From: Patella vulgata
Lineage: Eukaryota > Mollusca > Gastropoda > Patellidae
Direction: 5' to 3'
Assembly (NCBI RefSeq): GCF_932274485.2
Contig: NC_065886.2
Location: 36,443,501 to 36,507,500, forward strand
Length of the DNA: 64,000 nt
Shown here: piece after piece, positions 32,122 through 42,025 of the stretch
How positions within the stretch are numbered: the first letter of the stretch is position 1
Layout: each line of letters starts with the position of its first letter
The notes under the pieces: model-generated
Database searches by the model: none
Seen by the model: only the letters and a program-made list of their open reading frames with translations
What the model was told of the DNA's origin: nothing
Made by a program: the position numbers and the translations under genes

Positions 32122-32325
32122 GAAGTGAATGGGGGTTTAACGTCTCGTCAGTACATTATTTTGTTCATTCTGAGACTAACATATTATGACAATTCAATTG
32201 TTTTCCAAGGTGAGGGCTCAAATGTGCCCAGACAACTGCCAAGGTTTTTTTTACTTGATTTCCAATGTGTACCTAGGAGAGCCCGGGTTGTTCACACCAT
32301 CCGAACAACTAGTCACATCTTTAGT
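32122..32325 (-). mobile_element. AB-type chimeric SINE, degenerate
   Basis: On the minus strand an A-like body (complement of GTTGTTCACACCATCCGAAC, CCAATGTGTACC, CAACTGCCAAGG) continues into a B-like tail (complement of GTTTAACGTCTCG and CTGAGACTAACATATTATG). The same join occurs at 44789-44925 and 60775-61090. Confidence 0.6.
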
Positions 32326-32379
32326 TGAGAACGGATATTCATTTCGTAATCCCAGCACGGGACATTCTAATACAGGAAT

Positions 32380-32450
32380 TTTTGCAGTTTAAATTATAGC
32401 CATGCTGGTGCAGAAAAGTGGCTCGCATAGCCCATTTCATTCATTCAGTC
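32380..32450 (+). mobile_element. SINE family A, 3' end fragment (weak)
   Basis: GCTGGTGCAGAAAAGTGG, then GCCCATTTCATTCATTC. The ACGTTAAACC block is altered, so the assignment is tentative. Confidence 0.4.
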
Positions 32451-32494
32451 AGAGTCCATTTTATATTTGTAACCGGATTTTATGTATTTCTGGC

Positions 32495-32690
32495 CTAGTC
32501 GTTCGGATGGGACGATTACCGATGTTCAGAGTACATGTTGACACGTACTTTTTAAGTTGGAATTCGATAAAAGATTAGGCTGTAGGAAAAATTCCCCTCA
32601 TCTAGATCACTGTTTGGCGTATGCCCGTGTTCTCTATCAGCCCAGTCGATACAGAAAAATAGAACGTTAAACCCCATTTCATTTCATTTA
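32495..32690 (+). mobile_element. SINE family A, 3' half
   Basis: CTAGTCGTTCGGATGGGACG, GTTGGAATTCGATAAAAGAT, TGGCGTATGCCCGTGTTC, ATAGAACGTTAAACCCCATT. The head and linker are missing. Confidence 0.9.
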
Positions 32691-32691
32691 T

Positions 32692-33330
32692 CATATATCA
32701 AATATCCACTTTAAATCCCCTTTATTTCATATATAACATGCCAGTTCATAGTTTCTGTAGAATATCAATCATATAACAAAATTATTACACTATCTTAATA
32801 ATAAAAACGTTTCTCGTCTGAAAATATGAAACCCCAGTTAATAGTTTCTCATAATTTCAATTAAGTAACAAAAATACGGAAACGGGTGCTACACCCCTTT
32901 GATAAAAGGTCGACAATTTTTTCTCTCGTCTAGCTATACATTTATAAATTCAATTAATACCTTCTTAACAGGATTGTTATCGCGACATGTTGGCTGTCTC
33001 TTTGCATGAATGCTGTCAAATTGTGTGTTTCAACGCCCCAGACCAGTAAGTTTGCGGGCTATTGGGTTTAATTGGGAATAAGTTCACGATTGGTTAATTA
33101 CGTATCTCAGAGCTGCCAGTTCCTGATGAATGGGCTGCCCATTTCACTTCTTTTCTAGACGAAAAACAACTTGAGAATTCCAGGTTTATTAGAGCCCGTA
33201 TCAACAATTTCTTCTCCCAATTTGGAATCTCTGATGTTATTTCGAAATCATTTACTTAAAATTCCAACAATTCTGTAATTTAAAGGAGACTATGACGCCG
33301 CCTTACTAATCGAGTGGGGGGGTGAAGGGT
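32692..33330. other. No recognised feature
   Basis: AT-rich. TTAAAGGAGACTATGACG near 33281 resembles the termini of the TTAA elements at 6493 and 34580 but has no partner within reach. Confidence 0.35.
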
Positions 33331-33334
33331 AGGC

Positions 33335-33530
33335 AGGGTACGATTTTGATGTTGACCGAGGAAGTTCCGAGGGATACTATTTTGCCAGTGTCGCAGACTG
33401 AAGGGCATTGCAAGGAATGGTATCTAGTCGTTTACGTATACCAATGGCAGCACGTTCCAAATTGAAATGAGAGTAAGCCGCAACAGGGCAAGATATAATA
33501 TTTGTTATTTGAAGTGGGTTTGATGCCCTT
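33335..33530 (+). mobile_element. SINE family A, strongly decayed
   Basis: GATGTTGACCGAGGAAGTTC, GCAAGGAATGGTATCTAGTC, CGTATACCAATGGCAGC, TTGAAATGAGAGTAAGCCG. The tail is lost. Confidence 0.6.
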
Positions 33531-33531
33531 A

Positions 33532-33884
33532 CTTATTATTGATAAAAAATACTAAAAATAAACACGAAGTACAAATACCCTCACTCGCCTACTCTTATAC
33601 GCCAAACTGAGACCGGAAACCAAAGAGATAAAACATGTTTCCTGACACTCATGTCAGATTTGATTAGCTCAATTTGGATTGTTTCTATACCATTAAAAAA
33701 TCGGAATCTTCATGTCGATATCGTCCTTGCGATTCGTGTAAAACTGTTTTATATTTTTCTCTGGAGACTAGTAACATCTGCTACATTTTTACTGCACTTA
33801 TCTTGTTTTTGTAATTTAATAATATTGCAGCATTGTAATATCCCAACTGAGCCAAGAAAATGTAATTATATTTTCCAGTCCATT
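33532..33884. other. No recognised feature
   Basis: AT-rich. A 92-codon frame (33651-33929), hydrophobic in the middle, matches no family I know. Confidence 0.35.
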
Positions 33885-34198
33885 ATGCCTAGGTCCCACT
33901 GGGGAAAATCATCGGCGATGTGTAAATAAACAAATTTTCTCCCGATGGCTCCTGATGCTCCCAATGTTTTTTCACAAACAACGGAGTAGTCTCATGAGAA
34001 ATGACACTTAATAGTCCGGTGAACTTTCACTGATGCCTCGGCTATGGTCACAAAGCTTCTGGGAATGTCCCCTGAACAACTGCCGTGAATCATGGGGATG
34101 ACTCCCAATACTCGGGAAAGTTCCGAGGTACCTTCGCCGATAATCAAGATCATCTGGTGAATTCCCGTAGATTAGGGGATGCATCGGTGAGTACTTGC
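33885..34198. repeat. Possible non-coding DNA element, 3' cut
   Basis: Begins near GTCCCACTGGGG and contains many spaced GATG/CCGATG motifs (TCCCGATGGCTCCTGATGC, CATCGGCGATG, GATGCATCGG) and CCGAGG/CCTCGG pairs, a style found in some invertebrate foldback elements. No right terminus partner to the left end is seen; a B tail begins at 34199 and may have interrupted it. Single copy in the window. Confidence 0.35.
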
Positions 34199-34270
34199 GA
34201 ATTTAACGCCCACTCGACACAAACTAGGTCATTTCGGACTAACATATGGTTTGATTTTATTTCAGTGGTT
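34199..34270 (-). mobile_element. SINE family B, 3' end fragment
   Basis: GAATTTAACGCCCACTCGAC, ACAAACTAGGTCATTTCGG, ACTAACATATGGTTTGATTT. The last 70 bp of B, in reverse. Confidence 0.88.
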
Positions 34271-34375
34271 TTAAATAGTTCAATGGCGAGTACAGGGGCG
34301 GTTTAGAGCTATTTTGAATACGACATATTCAATCAATTACATTTATTGTTTTATTTGAAGTTGTAATGCCTCTTA

Positions 34376-34562
34376 ATAGTAAGTGCAGGAGGGCCGCACT
34401 ACACGAAAAACACAACCTACAAGACGAATCGGCCGACAAGATAAACTACATAGGCATTGTAAGAAATAAACAAAAAAAATTTCAAATCAAGTGAATAGAT
34501 CCGGGAGCCGTAAGCGTCCACTGCGCTGTACAGCCCCGATACAACAGGCTTCACTCAAAATG
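34376..34562 (+). repeat. Dispersed repeat C
   Basis: AATAGTAAGTGCAGGAGGGC, CGCACTACACGAAAAACAC, TTTCAAATCAAGTGAATAGA, TCCGGGAGCCGTAAG, GCGCTGTACAGCCCCG, AGGCTTCACTCAAAATGAAA. Colinear with 17643-17850. Confidence 0.82.
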
Positions 34563-34579
34563 AAAAAAAACCCTCGACT

Positions 34580-34974
34580 TTAAAGGAGCTAAATCGCTAT
34601 TCTTTGGCATCTAGAAATGGACACAAATGGGTCGCGACGCATTTAGTAATGTAATATATGAATCTATATAAACTGATGTACATTCAATCGTTTCTGTTTG
34701 TACTGTAGTTTCTATGTTCGGCGAAATAGGCGAAGAGTCCAAATTGAATGGCAGTCTTTGGCGTCTTGTTATATCAGTCTACACCGGTAGTATTCTTCAA
34801 TGACGCTTCATCACAAATGGCACTCGAAATTTTCATTTTGTCTTAAATATTGGATATCGGAAGCCCATCTTTTCACGGAAAGATAACAACATCAATGTTG
34901 ATTTAAATTGACCATTAAGTCGTGTTTGCAATGTCGAAGCCTGTGGATGATTATTATCGACTTGTCTCCTTTAA
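34580..34974. mobile_element. Candidate TTAA-flanked MITE
   Basis: TTAA at 34580-34583 and at 34971-34974 bound 387 bp. Inward from each, the ends read AGGAGCTAAATCGCTAT (left) and, in complement, AGGAGACAAGTCGATAA (right): AGGAG exact, then partial agreement. No coding sequence. The start AGGA is shared with the element at 6493. The inverted repeat is short and imperfect, so chance is not excluded. Confidence 0.4.
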
Positions 34975-34975
34975 T

Positions 34976-35502
34976 CCATCTGACGTTATGATACCTCCGT
35001 TAAAACCAAGCGCCATTAGGCACTCTGAGGAAGAACAACTTTACAGATAAATAAATTGTGAACCACTTATCTTGACGTAGAAAGACAGAAACCCTATCTC
35101 AGCATCTGGGTTTCTGTTGTGAACACGATTTTGAAGAATAACAAATCAAGCATCTTGGATAAACTCGCTGAGGGAGCTGTTTTCTGGTATTCACTGCAAC
35201 AGTATTTTGATTCGATTTTAAACATGCGTTACGTGTACAGCTTTGTGGTGTACAACAATATGAACTACACAGGATATGTTTTTAATTAAATCGAAATCTG
35301 TATTTTTAACATGGTTCTGTGGTGGCTAAAAAAAATCCTTCCTATCTAGTGGTAAAATACATCTAGTTGGAGAATGCGGTCAAGCCATGCAACAGCGATT
35401 TAAATCATCACAGAAGACGCCCTTGCCCTGGAAAAAAACAAATGAAAGGAGGTCCAAGGTCTAGCCTTTCTATATTATTCCTGAAAGGAAAGATATTACT
35501 GA
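34976..35502. other. No recognised feature
   Basis: AT-rich; nothing supportable. Confidence 0.4.
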
Positions 35503-35802
35503 ATGAAATGAAATTTAATGGGGTTTAACGTCCTACAGTTCTGTTCCGACTGGACTAATGAAGACGGACATACAGTGTGCTATGATGGAAATTTTGCCCG
35601 GACAGTGGCGCTATGGCTTACTCTTATATCGAATTCCAACTACCAAGGGATCTTTTACGTGTACACGGGACCTCGGTTTTTCGTCCCACCCGAACGACTA
35701 GACAGCTGCCCTTGTAAGGCCCTCCGTCCTGCACAGTGATAAAGGGAAACCACGCCGGAAAATCCCGATGAACTTTCTCAGCCAACACCTGGAGCGAAAC
35801 TG
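35503..35802 (-). mobile_element. SINE family A, lacks outer head
   Basis: ATGGGGTTTAACGTCCTACA, GTTCCGACTGGACTAATGAA, ATATCGAATTCCAACTACCA, GGTTTTTCGTCCCACCCGAA, AACCACGCCGGAAAATCCCG, TCTCAGCCAACACCTGGAGC. Ends at the linker. Confidence 0.93.
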
Positions 35803-35834
35803 TATGAAAACAAGTCAAAAGTGAAGTGAAGGAA

Positions 35835-36022
35835 ACGAATGAATTACATGGGGTTTAAAGCCCTACTTTTCTGTGCCAAATGGGCTAATACAGACGAACA
35901 TGCACCATGCACTCACTGTGTTATGAAGGTAAAGTTTGCCAAGACAATTAGGTTCCCATCTATACTCTACGTCGAATTCCAACTACTAAGGGCTCTTTGA
36001 CGTGAACGTCAACGTGTGACAA
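35835..36022 (-). mobile_element. SINE family A, 3' half
   Basis: ACATGGGGTTTAAAGCCCTA, CTTTTCTGTGCCAAATGGGC, GTCGAATTCCAACTACTAAG, GACGTGAACGTCAACGTGTG. Lies 30 bp after another minus copy. Confidence 0.85.
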
Positions 36023-36081
36023 CCCTCATCAAATGGCCCAGGAGAAAATTCTCACATAGGAAAAAATCCGTATCGAGACGG

Positions 36082-36166
36082 AAGCCGCGGTGGATCAGTG
36101 AATAAGGCATTGACTCACTAACTAAGAGGTATTGGTGTTGTCCGAGAACCCCATTTCATTCATTCA
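36082..36166 (+). mobile_element. SINE family A, head joined to tail
   Basis: GAAGCCGCGGTGGATCAGTG, ATAAGGCATTGACTCAC, GTGTTGTCCGAGAACCCC, then ATTTCATTCATTC. About 290 bp of linker and body are missing, leaving a minimal head-plus-tail derivative. Confidence 0.75.
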
Positions 36167-36167
36167 T

Positions 36168-36585
36168 TACGAATCAGGACTGCTGTATAAAGATGATTAT
36201 ATACTGATACTAATAGGTATTGCTCTCCACATGACCCGTAGACATTCAAGTCAACTAGGGCTAAACACGTGGATTGGTAAGATCAGCCTATCGGTCAACA
36301 TGTGTGGGTCAGTTCAGGCTATAGTATTGGTCAACGTAACGACATTGATCTATATCTTTAAGTAAAGACCAAATTAGTCGATAAACATTCTAGAGAGACA
36401 AAATAGAATCCGTCAATTAGAGTGCAGGGAGACCAATACGGTTAATCTCGAGTTTCAATGAACCATGCCTGTAGCTCGGTAGTAACCATTTAACCTCTGA
36501 GTAATCCTCTTAATACATCATGGCACTTAAAACCATATCATCACTGGGTATGTGTTCCAATCGAACGACTAGGGTTAGGGTTAGG
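36168..36585. other. No recognised feature
   Basis: AT-rich; AGGGTTAGGGTTAGGGTCAG at 36569-36588 is a telomere-like triplet too short to mean much. Confidence 0.4.
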
Positions 36586-36589
36586 GTCA

Positions 36590-36745
36590 GAATGTGAAAT
36601 AAAATAGGTTTTAGATCATGCTTTTCTGTACCAACCCGGTTAATGAAGATCGGTTTACACCATTCGGTTTGCAACGAGTTGCATTTTGCCTGGACAGCGG
36701 CTCTGTGGCTTACTCGTATTCGAATTCCAACTGTCAATGGACATG
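36590..36745 (-). mobile_element. SINE family A, 3' half, decayed
   Basis: AATAAAATAGGTTTTAGATC, ATGCTTTTCTGTACCAACCC, GTTAATGAAGATCGG, GTATTCGAATTCCAACTGTC. Confidence 0.78.
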
Positions 36746-36876
36746 TTGGGCATCTCTTTATATGAAAGTTAATATATTAAGATCAAGCTAATCTATAGTT
36801 ATTGTTAACAATTAAATTAAAATCCGTGACTAATTAAAAGATACCGCCTTTATTTTTTTTTTCAATTTGTGAGGGT

Positions 36877-37090
36877 TGGGGGTGGATGGCCGAATGGTTA
36901 GCACATGCTCGCTGTTTCAAAAGGTCTGTCATTGAGTCAACTGGCATGGTTTCGATTCCCCGGTTGTAGGGTCGCCTGTCCAACCTTGTGGGTTTTCTCC
37001 GGGTCCTCTGGTTTCTCCCCCACTGCTAAAGACCCTTACGCGCAAGCGAATTGTTGAAATAAACTTCAACCATGTGTTAGTCCCGAAATG

Positions 37091-37128
<38 letters not shown>
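36877..37128 (+). mobile_element. SINE family B, full length
   Basis: GGTGGATGGCCGAATGGTTA, GGTTTCGATTCCCCGG, CCTGTCCAACCTTGTGGG, TTTTCTCCGGGTCCTCTGG, CCCCACTGCTAAAGACCC, TACGCGCAAGCGAATTGTTG, TTAGTCCCGAAATGACC and a (CT) tail of about 36 bp replacing the last GTTAAAC block. AATTTGT at about 36869 and 37130 may be a short duplication. Confidence 0.95.
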
Positions 37129-37131
<3 letters not shown>

Positions 37132-37236
37132 TTTGTATATCTTCTTATATTTAATAATAAACCAGAAATCCACAAGTGAATTCAAAACCCGCTCTAAACT
37201 CCGGAACTAGTTAATATGCAATTATCTTTGTATAAG

Positions 37237-37368
37237 AGCCGCGGTGAATCACTAACTAGTAGGTCATTTGTTTAGTCCTGGTGTTGGCCTTGGATCGTCA
37301 ATCCTCATAGCCTATGTCGTATGTCCGTCTTCATTAGCTCAGTTGATGCAGGAAGGTAAGACGTTATG
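37237..37368 (+). mobile_element. SINE family A, internally deleted
   Basis: AGAGCCGCGGTGAATCAC, TAGTCCTGGTGTTGGCC, then directly CCTCATAGCCTATGTCGTAT, GTCCGTCTTCATTAGCTCAG, AAGGTAAGACGTTA. The deletion covers about 200 bp of linker and body. Confidence 0.85.
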
Positions 37369-37369
37369 T

Positions 37370-38322
37370 TTGCGTATCACAGCAAATTTCATAAATAAAA
37401 CACACCAGGCCCCCTATGGCAGCCATATTGGTATCAAATATCATCTCAGCCCACAATGTATGAGATATACCTGATCATATTAGCAGTATATTTTGCGGTA
37501 ATCGACAGATTCACGATATTTATGACACGACATTGGTAACCAACTTTAGTATTGACCCAATTCTAGTTTTCTATGGTAGCCATAAAAATACCGATAAAAT
37601 TAACTAACCGTATTAAAGTAATATAGTGATGATACCCGTGTATTCCCAACTCGACTCATGTAGTGAGAATTTTATTGGGATTATGACGGTTATATTAGGT
37701 GATGACTATAGATCATGTTGGGCATCAAACTCTTATCATCGACCAAATTATACTCTTAATTGCGCTATCCTTGATTATACGTCATATAATAACAGCCTAA
37801 ATATTCCACACGTGTCAATAGGTCAATGGTAAAATAGATATTTATATCATTATATATGTATACGTTCGGCCAATATTAGATATATCCATCAGTGAATACT
37901 ATAGTTTGTCCAAAGTTTTTCTTTAGACTATTGAATGTCAGAAGTTCTAATTCTAGCCGGGATGTTGGGAGCCAGGCTCTCTTTTGTAAGGGGGGCGGGG
38001 GAGTATGTGGAGCTCAAAAGGAGAATGTGTGTAGTCGATCGAATAGTATGCAAGATCATACTCTCCTGTAATCTGGAAAAAACTAGTTAATTTTCTCTTG
38101 AATGTTAATAATCTTGAAAAAAAAACTAGTTAATTATCTCTTGAATGCCAATTTGAGAGAACAAAGGAAAACTGTTTTGTTTCAGGATTAAGCTACTGAA
38201 TATTAAACAATTGTTTTTTTGGCTTTTTAGATGAAGATAATATGTTAGACGCCTTAACGTTTTTAACTGAAGGAAACAAACCTTAGTAAGTCCAAATATA
38301 GGTATAACTCAATTTCACCAAG
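37370..38322. other. No recognised feature
   Basis: AT-rich. AAAAACTAGTTAATTNTCTC and a following TTGAATG recur at about 38077 and 38118, a 35-40 bp local duplication. A 68-codon frame (37626-37832) is unrecognised. Confidence 0.4.
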
Positions 38323-38324
38323 AT

Positions 38325-38462
38325 TACAGGAGTAGTGTAGGACGTAGCACCACTGCCCGGACTATGTTTCTCTTGTAGCACACTGCATGGCGTATGTACA
38401 TCTTCATCATCCCGGTTATTGTAGAACATTAGGACGTTAAACCCCTTTTCATTTCATTTCCA
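38325..38462 (+). mobile_element. SINE family A, 3' end
   Basis: GGACGTAGCACCACTGCCCG, CACACTGCATGGCGTATG, ACATCTTCATCATCCCGG, ATTAGGACGTTAAACCCC, TTTCATTTCATTTCC. Confidence 0.88.
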
Positions 38463-38464
38463 AG

Positions 38465-39364
38465 AAAAACGTTTTCTATCCATTTGAGCGTGGTTTATTA
38501 GATAACAGGTTGATATAAACAATTTAAGGGAACTTTGACATTAATTCCATACAATATAGACAATTCTATAAAAAAATATGGGGCTATAAATAGTCTGTGA
38601 ATTTTTTCTGATATTTGGTGTGTGGTCGACTAATCACCAGGGGCTATTCACGTAGCACTTAAAGGAATGATTTTATTAGCGTTTAGGCGACTGACATATT
38701 TTAGGTAAAAGAGTCTGGGCAAGCGATGTATGGTCGAGAAGATCTATTATATAAGGCCGGACATTTAATCTGATTTCTGTTAATAGTAAGTAAACTAGGA
38801 GGCATGTTAAACTGGAACTAGACATTAGATAAGTGATCATCGACTTGCTTTCATTAGCTTGTATAATGGCCGGTCTAGCATAACCCACTACATGAACATA
38901 TGTTTCGTCTGGAACTCCTTTTGAACAATGAAACAGTTTCCAGAAGTCTCAGACCCAACAGTAACACAGTTTAAACAGCTTCTGGAAATGGCCAAAAAAA
39001 TATGGTTTTTTTTCGACGACGTCAAATTAATTTTGAGGGGCTTGACCTTAAGAATTATTGAGTCCATTAAATCGATTCGGTAATAGAAATCGGCAGGTCA
39101 TGAAATCTTGATATTTATGACGATTATGTGGGCTAACCTCCAGACCAGATTGCCCTTTATAGATGGTATTATTTATCGGTAGGTCTAATCTTCTAAATAA
39201 TTTATCAGTCCATTGCGTCAGAAACATTGATACATAGATTTTCTTGAAAATAAAACTTTCAAATATTCATTGCCCGTTTGCCTGGAATCATTGGAATCCT
39301 ATGTACCCCGTTAATTAATGCCTACAAATCCAATTCCTGAAAAATACCTTTCAAGCTCCCAATC
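38465..39364. other. No recognised feature
   Basis: AT-rich. GAAAAATACCTTTCAA near 39339 recurs at about 39758, beyond the inverted-repeat element that follows. Confidence 0.4.
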
Positions 39365-39367
39365 TGA

Positions 39368-39716
39368 TTAAAACACAGATCCTATTTCGTTTCGTTTTTT
39401 ATAGTTTAAAATTTCGTTTTAGTTGTCTTTACTACAATAGGATCTGGAAGAGTTGTTATCATTGACGTGTTCTGGATGATGTGAGGGATTAGCCAATAAA
39501 ACGGTCTGTTACGGCGAGCTTTTGGCGTGAGCTGCATGCAACTGCGGGTAGTCCTCTAGAAACATCAATGCTGATTGGTTAATCAAATATCTGACGTCAT
39601 AGGGTCAAAAGCTGCTCGTATGACCTCTGACGTGACCTCCCAAACCAACTGGTCAGATCTTCATGTAGTGTAGGCCATCGATAGTATGAAAAACGAAATA
39701 TAGATCTGTGTTTTAA
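39368..39716. mobile_element. Candidate MITE with about 30-bp inverted ends
   Basis: Left end GATTAAAACACAGATCCTAT then TTCGTTTCGTTTTTTATA; right end in complement GATTAAAACACAGATCTATA then TTTCGTTTTTCATA. The match runs for about 34 bp with small differences. TTAA occurs at both outer edges (39368-39371, 39713-39716) and may be the target duplication. No transposase. The interior has TTAGCCAATAAAAC, TGATTGGTTAATC, TGACGTCAT and CTGACGTGACC, resembling CCAAT and CRE sites. Confidence 0.6.
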
Positions 39717-39719
39717 TCA

Positions 39720-41002
39720 TCCATTAATGAAGTAAACATAAAGCAATCCCATGCCTTAAAAATACCTTTCAAATATTTTCATACATTGCTGAAAATCCCG
39801 AAACGCTTTTTATCGACGGCGAATTTAGTAACCAGCCTTATCTCATTAAAAAGTCTGGAACCGCCCATATTGCTCCTCAGATATATAGAAAAACAAAATC
39901 AAACCAAAAGAGTTAAAACGACTACTTGTCATCGTGTAGGAAACTACGGTTCGTGTAGGAATTACGTGTAGGAGTATTAAAAGAATCTCTAACGTCTGAC
40001 AAGGTGCGCTCAAGAAATATAATTGCTTGAAGAATGCGAAATAATGTAAAAACGAATGAAAGTTAATATATAACGTTTCAGGCAGAATCCTGACTTAGTG
40101 CAAAAATAAAACGAAAAAATAACCTAAACGGCAACTATGTATACAAAAAGTAGTGATCCAAAAATGCGGCTGGTCTTGCGATGGAGCGTTTGTTGACCCG
40201 CACCTTATATAGATCACAATAGACATAACTGTTTCTAATTTACAGGTAAACATAGTATTAATATTCCAGGTAAACATTGCATTTAGTAACGCTATGCTCC
40301 AATATAAACAAACCCTTTTGTTTTTTTTATCCGTTAATAGATTTCCTCCCCATTTCCCCACATGTCGATTTTAGGTTAAATATCTATATCGGTATTTGTT
40401 CAACCAAGTTTCTGTCAATAGTGCTTAAGGATTGGAGATATATATTCAACTAGAATAAATATGTTTTATTTCGACACGTTATTGTACGAATCGGATCTGA
40501 TTATGTTGTTTTTTCCGCTAGTTATTGCTGATATAACCAATCTTTTAAAAAGCGTGTAAAATTCCATCAGGCTGAATTTATTCGAGCAAAAAAACTCTAA
40601 ACACAATAAACGTCTGAATCCGCAGGCGACCAAACATCCCGTGTTATCATTGAAAACATTGGAAGTTCGATATTCGATAAGTGACAAGACCCCTTGGCCA
40701 TTAGTGAGTTTTTGAAAGGCTTTCTGTCGTCCAATATAACATATGGCATTGCCTAAACTATTACCCTTTACTTTCATATCAACACAATAGTTCACCAAAT
40801 AATTCTTATTTCGAAATCAAGTTTTTCCGCAAGCTTTAATTTTAAAGTTCCAATGAATATTTGAGAGAGATGCAGACGTTTTTGTACGGTACATTAGAAC
40901 GCCACTCAATCACAGTTCTCGCATGGCCATTAACGTTTTCTTAGATAAGTTTCAAGCATTTAAAAGCAAGTCTTGTTTAAAAACGCATGTACTAAGAGCA
41001 TA
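39720..41002. other. Unrecognised stretch with a 110-codon minus-strand frame
   Basis: The frame at 40466-40798 (minus) is the longest in the window not explained by a repeat. It has five Cys, scattered hydrophobic residues and no motif I know. There is no promoter or splice context. CAGGTAAACAT/CAGGTAAACATT at 40242 and 40269 is a small direct repeat. Confidence 0.3.
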
Positions 41003-41004
41003 TA

Positions 41005-41838
41005 AGAGGGCTGGCTGAAAAGGATAGATCAATTGGGTTGAAACAAACTTTTGCCACCAACAAGTACAATCATTGAATGAAATATAGACATAAAAACCTA
41101 TTATTGTTTTCGTACCAGGCCATCTTGTAAACCTATCTACTGAAATCACCAGAAAAGCACAAAACTGGCTGCGCGGCAGATATCAATTAACTGCAACTGA
41201 AAGGACTAACCCCAACACAGATATGTGCCGACATTGTCTGCAATTTAGGGGATGATTTCCCTAACGTGTGGAATGTAAGCGTGGCAGAGAGAGCCTTCGT
41301 GATAAACCGCGTCCTGGAAGGCCATGAACAGCAACCATTCAAAAAAACATTACCCGGCTGCGTGACATAGTGATGGCTGATCGACGATCATAAATTTTTC
41401 ATGGGCCAACTTTTCCAAACGCCCCAAGCCTTCCCATAGCTATTGACCACTCGACATATTGCCAGTGGTCTGTATATCTCTCACGAGAGGGTTGAGCCCA
41501 TACGAGTTAGGAATGACAAAAGTTTCTGCAAGATGAGTGCCAAAGCTCTATGCTGATCAGAAACGTGTGAGATATGAAATATGAGAAATGAACTAGTCCG
41601 TCGTCATTTCCCTGGTAATGATGACATTATGTCTGAAGAAAATGTCTTCCTGACATGAAATATGAAATAATTATGAGAAATGAACTAGTCCGTCGTCATT
41701 TCCCTAGTAATGATGACGTCATGTCTGAAGAAAATGTCTTCCTGGCCGGCATCCAGATCTTGCAACATCATTAGCAAAAGTGTGTACACCTCGAGGGGAA
41801 CTATGTAGATAGAATCTGAACTTTTCAGCCGGCCCTCG
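41005..41838 (+). mobile_element. Mariner-type DNA transposon, internally deleted
   Basis: Inverted ends AGAGGGCTGGCTGAAAAG (41005) and, in complement, CGAGGGCCGGCTGAAAAG (to 41838) lie inside TA pairs at 41003-41004 and 41839-41840. The plus strand still spells mariner transposase pieces: CKRGRESLRDKPRPGRP and DIVMADRR (N-terminal helix-turn-helix part), KVSAR then VPKLYADQKRVRYEI, and at the C end GIQILQHH then KCVHLEGNYVDRI and a stop. The DD(34)D catalytic core is absent; frames are broken by at least one frameshift and several stops. At 834 bp it is shorter than the usual 1.3 kb. It cannot encode an enzyme. Confidence 0.88.
41582..41748. repeat. 92-bp duplication inside the mariner relic
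   Basis: TGAGAAATGAACTAGTCCGT through GTCTGAAGAAAATGTCTTCC occurs at 41582 and again at 41674, differing at only a few bases. It duplicates part of the C-terminal transposase region and came after the element had settled. Confidence 0.9.
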
Positions 41839-41841
41839 TAT

Positions 41842-42022
41842 TTGCTATTTTTATTCATTTGACAGCATGTGTGCCGGGTTGGTTTTTTTGGGGTTTTTTT
41901 TGTATTAACAATAATTTATTTCAAATGGATTCAAAAGTATCAGGGAAAAGGCATATCATTCCTCTCCGGGTTGATAGCCCATATCAGATGTTTTGATAGA
42001 TTGACGGTAGGCGAATGGGCGC
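41842..42022. other. No recognised feature
   Basis: T-rich; nothing supportable. Confidence 0.35.
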
Positions 42023-42025
42023 CAC

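Noticed and set aside
33120-33155. Hammerhead-ribozyme-like CTGATGA followed by a TGGGC/GCCCA stem
   Set aside because: The GAAA that must follow the stem is absent and no flanking helix is seen.
36569-36588. Telomere-like TTAGGG run
   Set aside because: Only about three units; expected by chance or as a tiny internal repeat.
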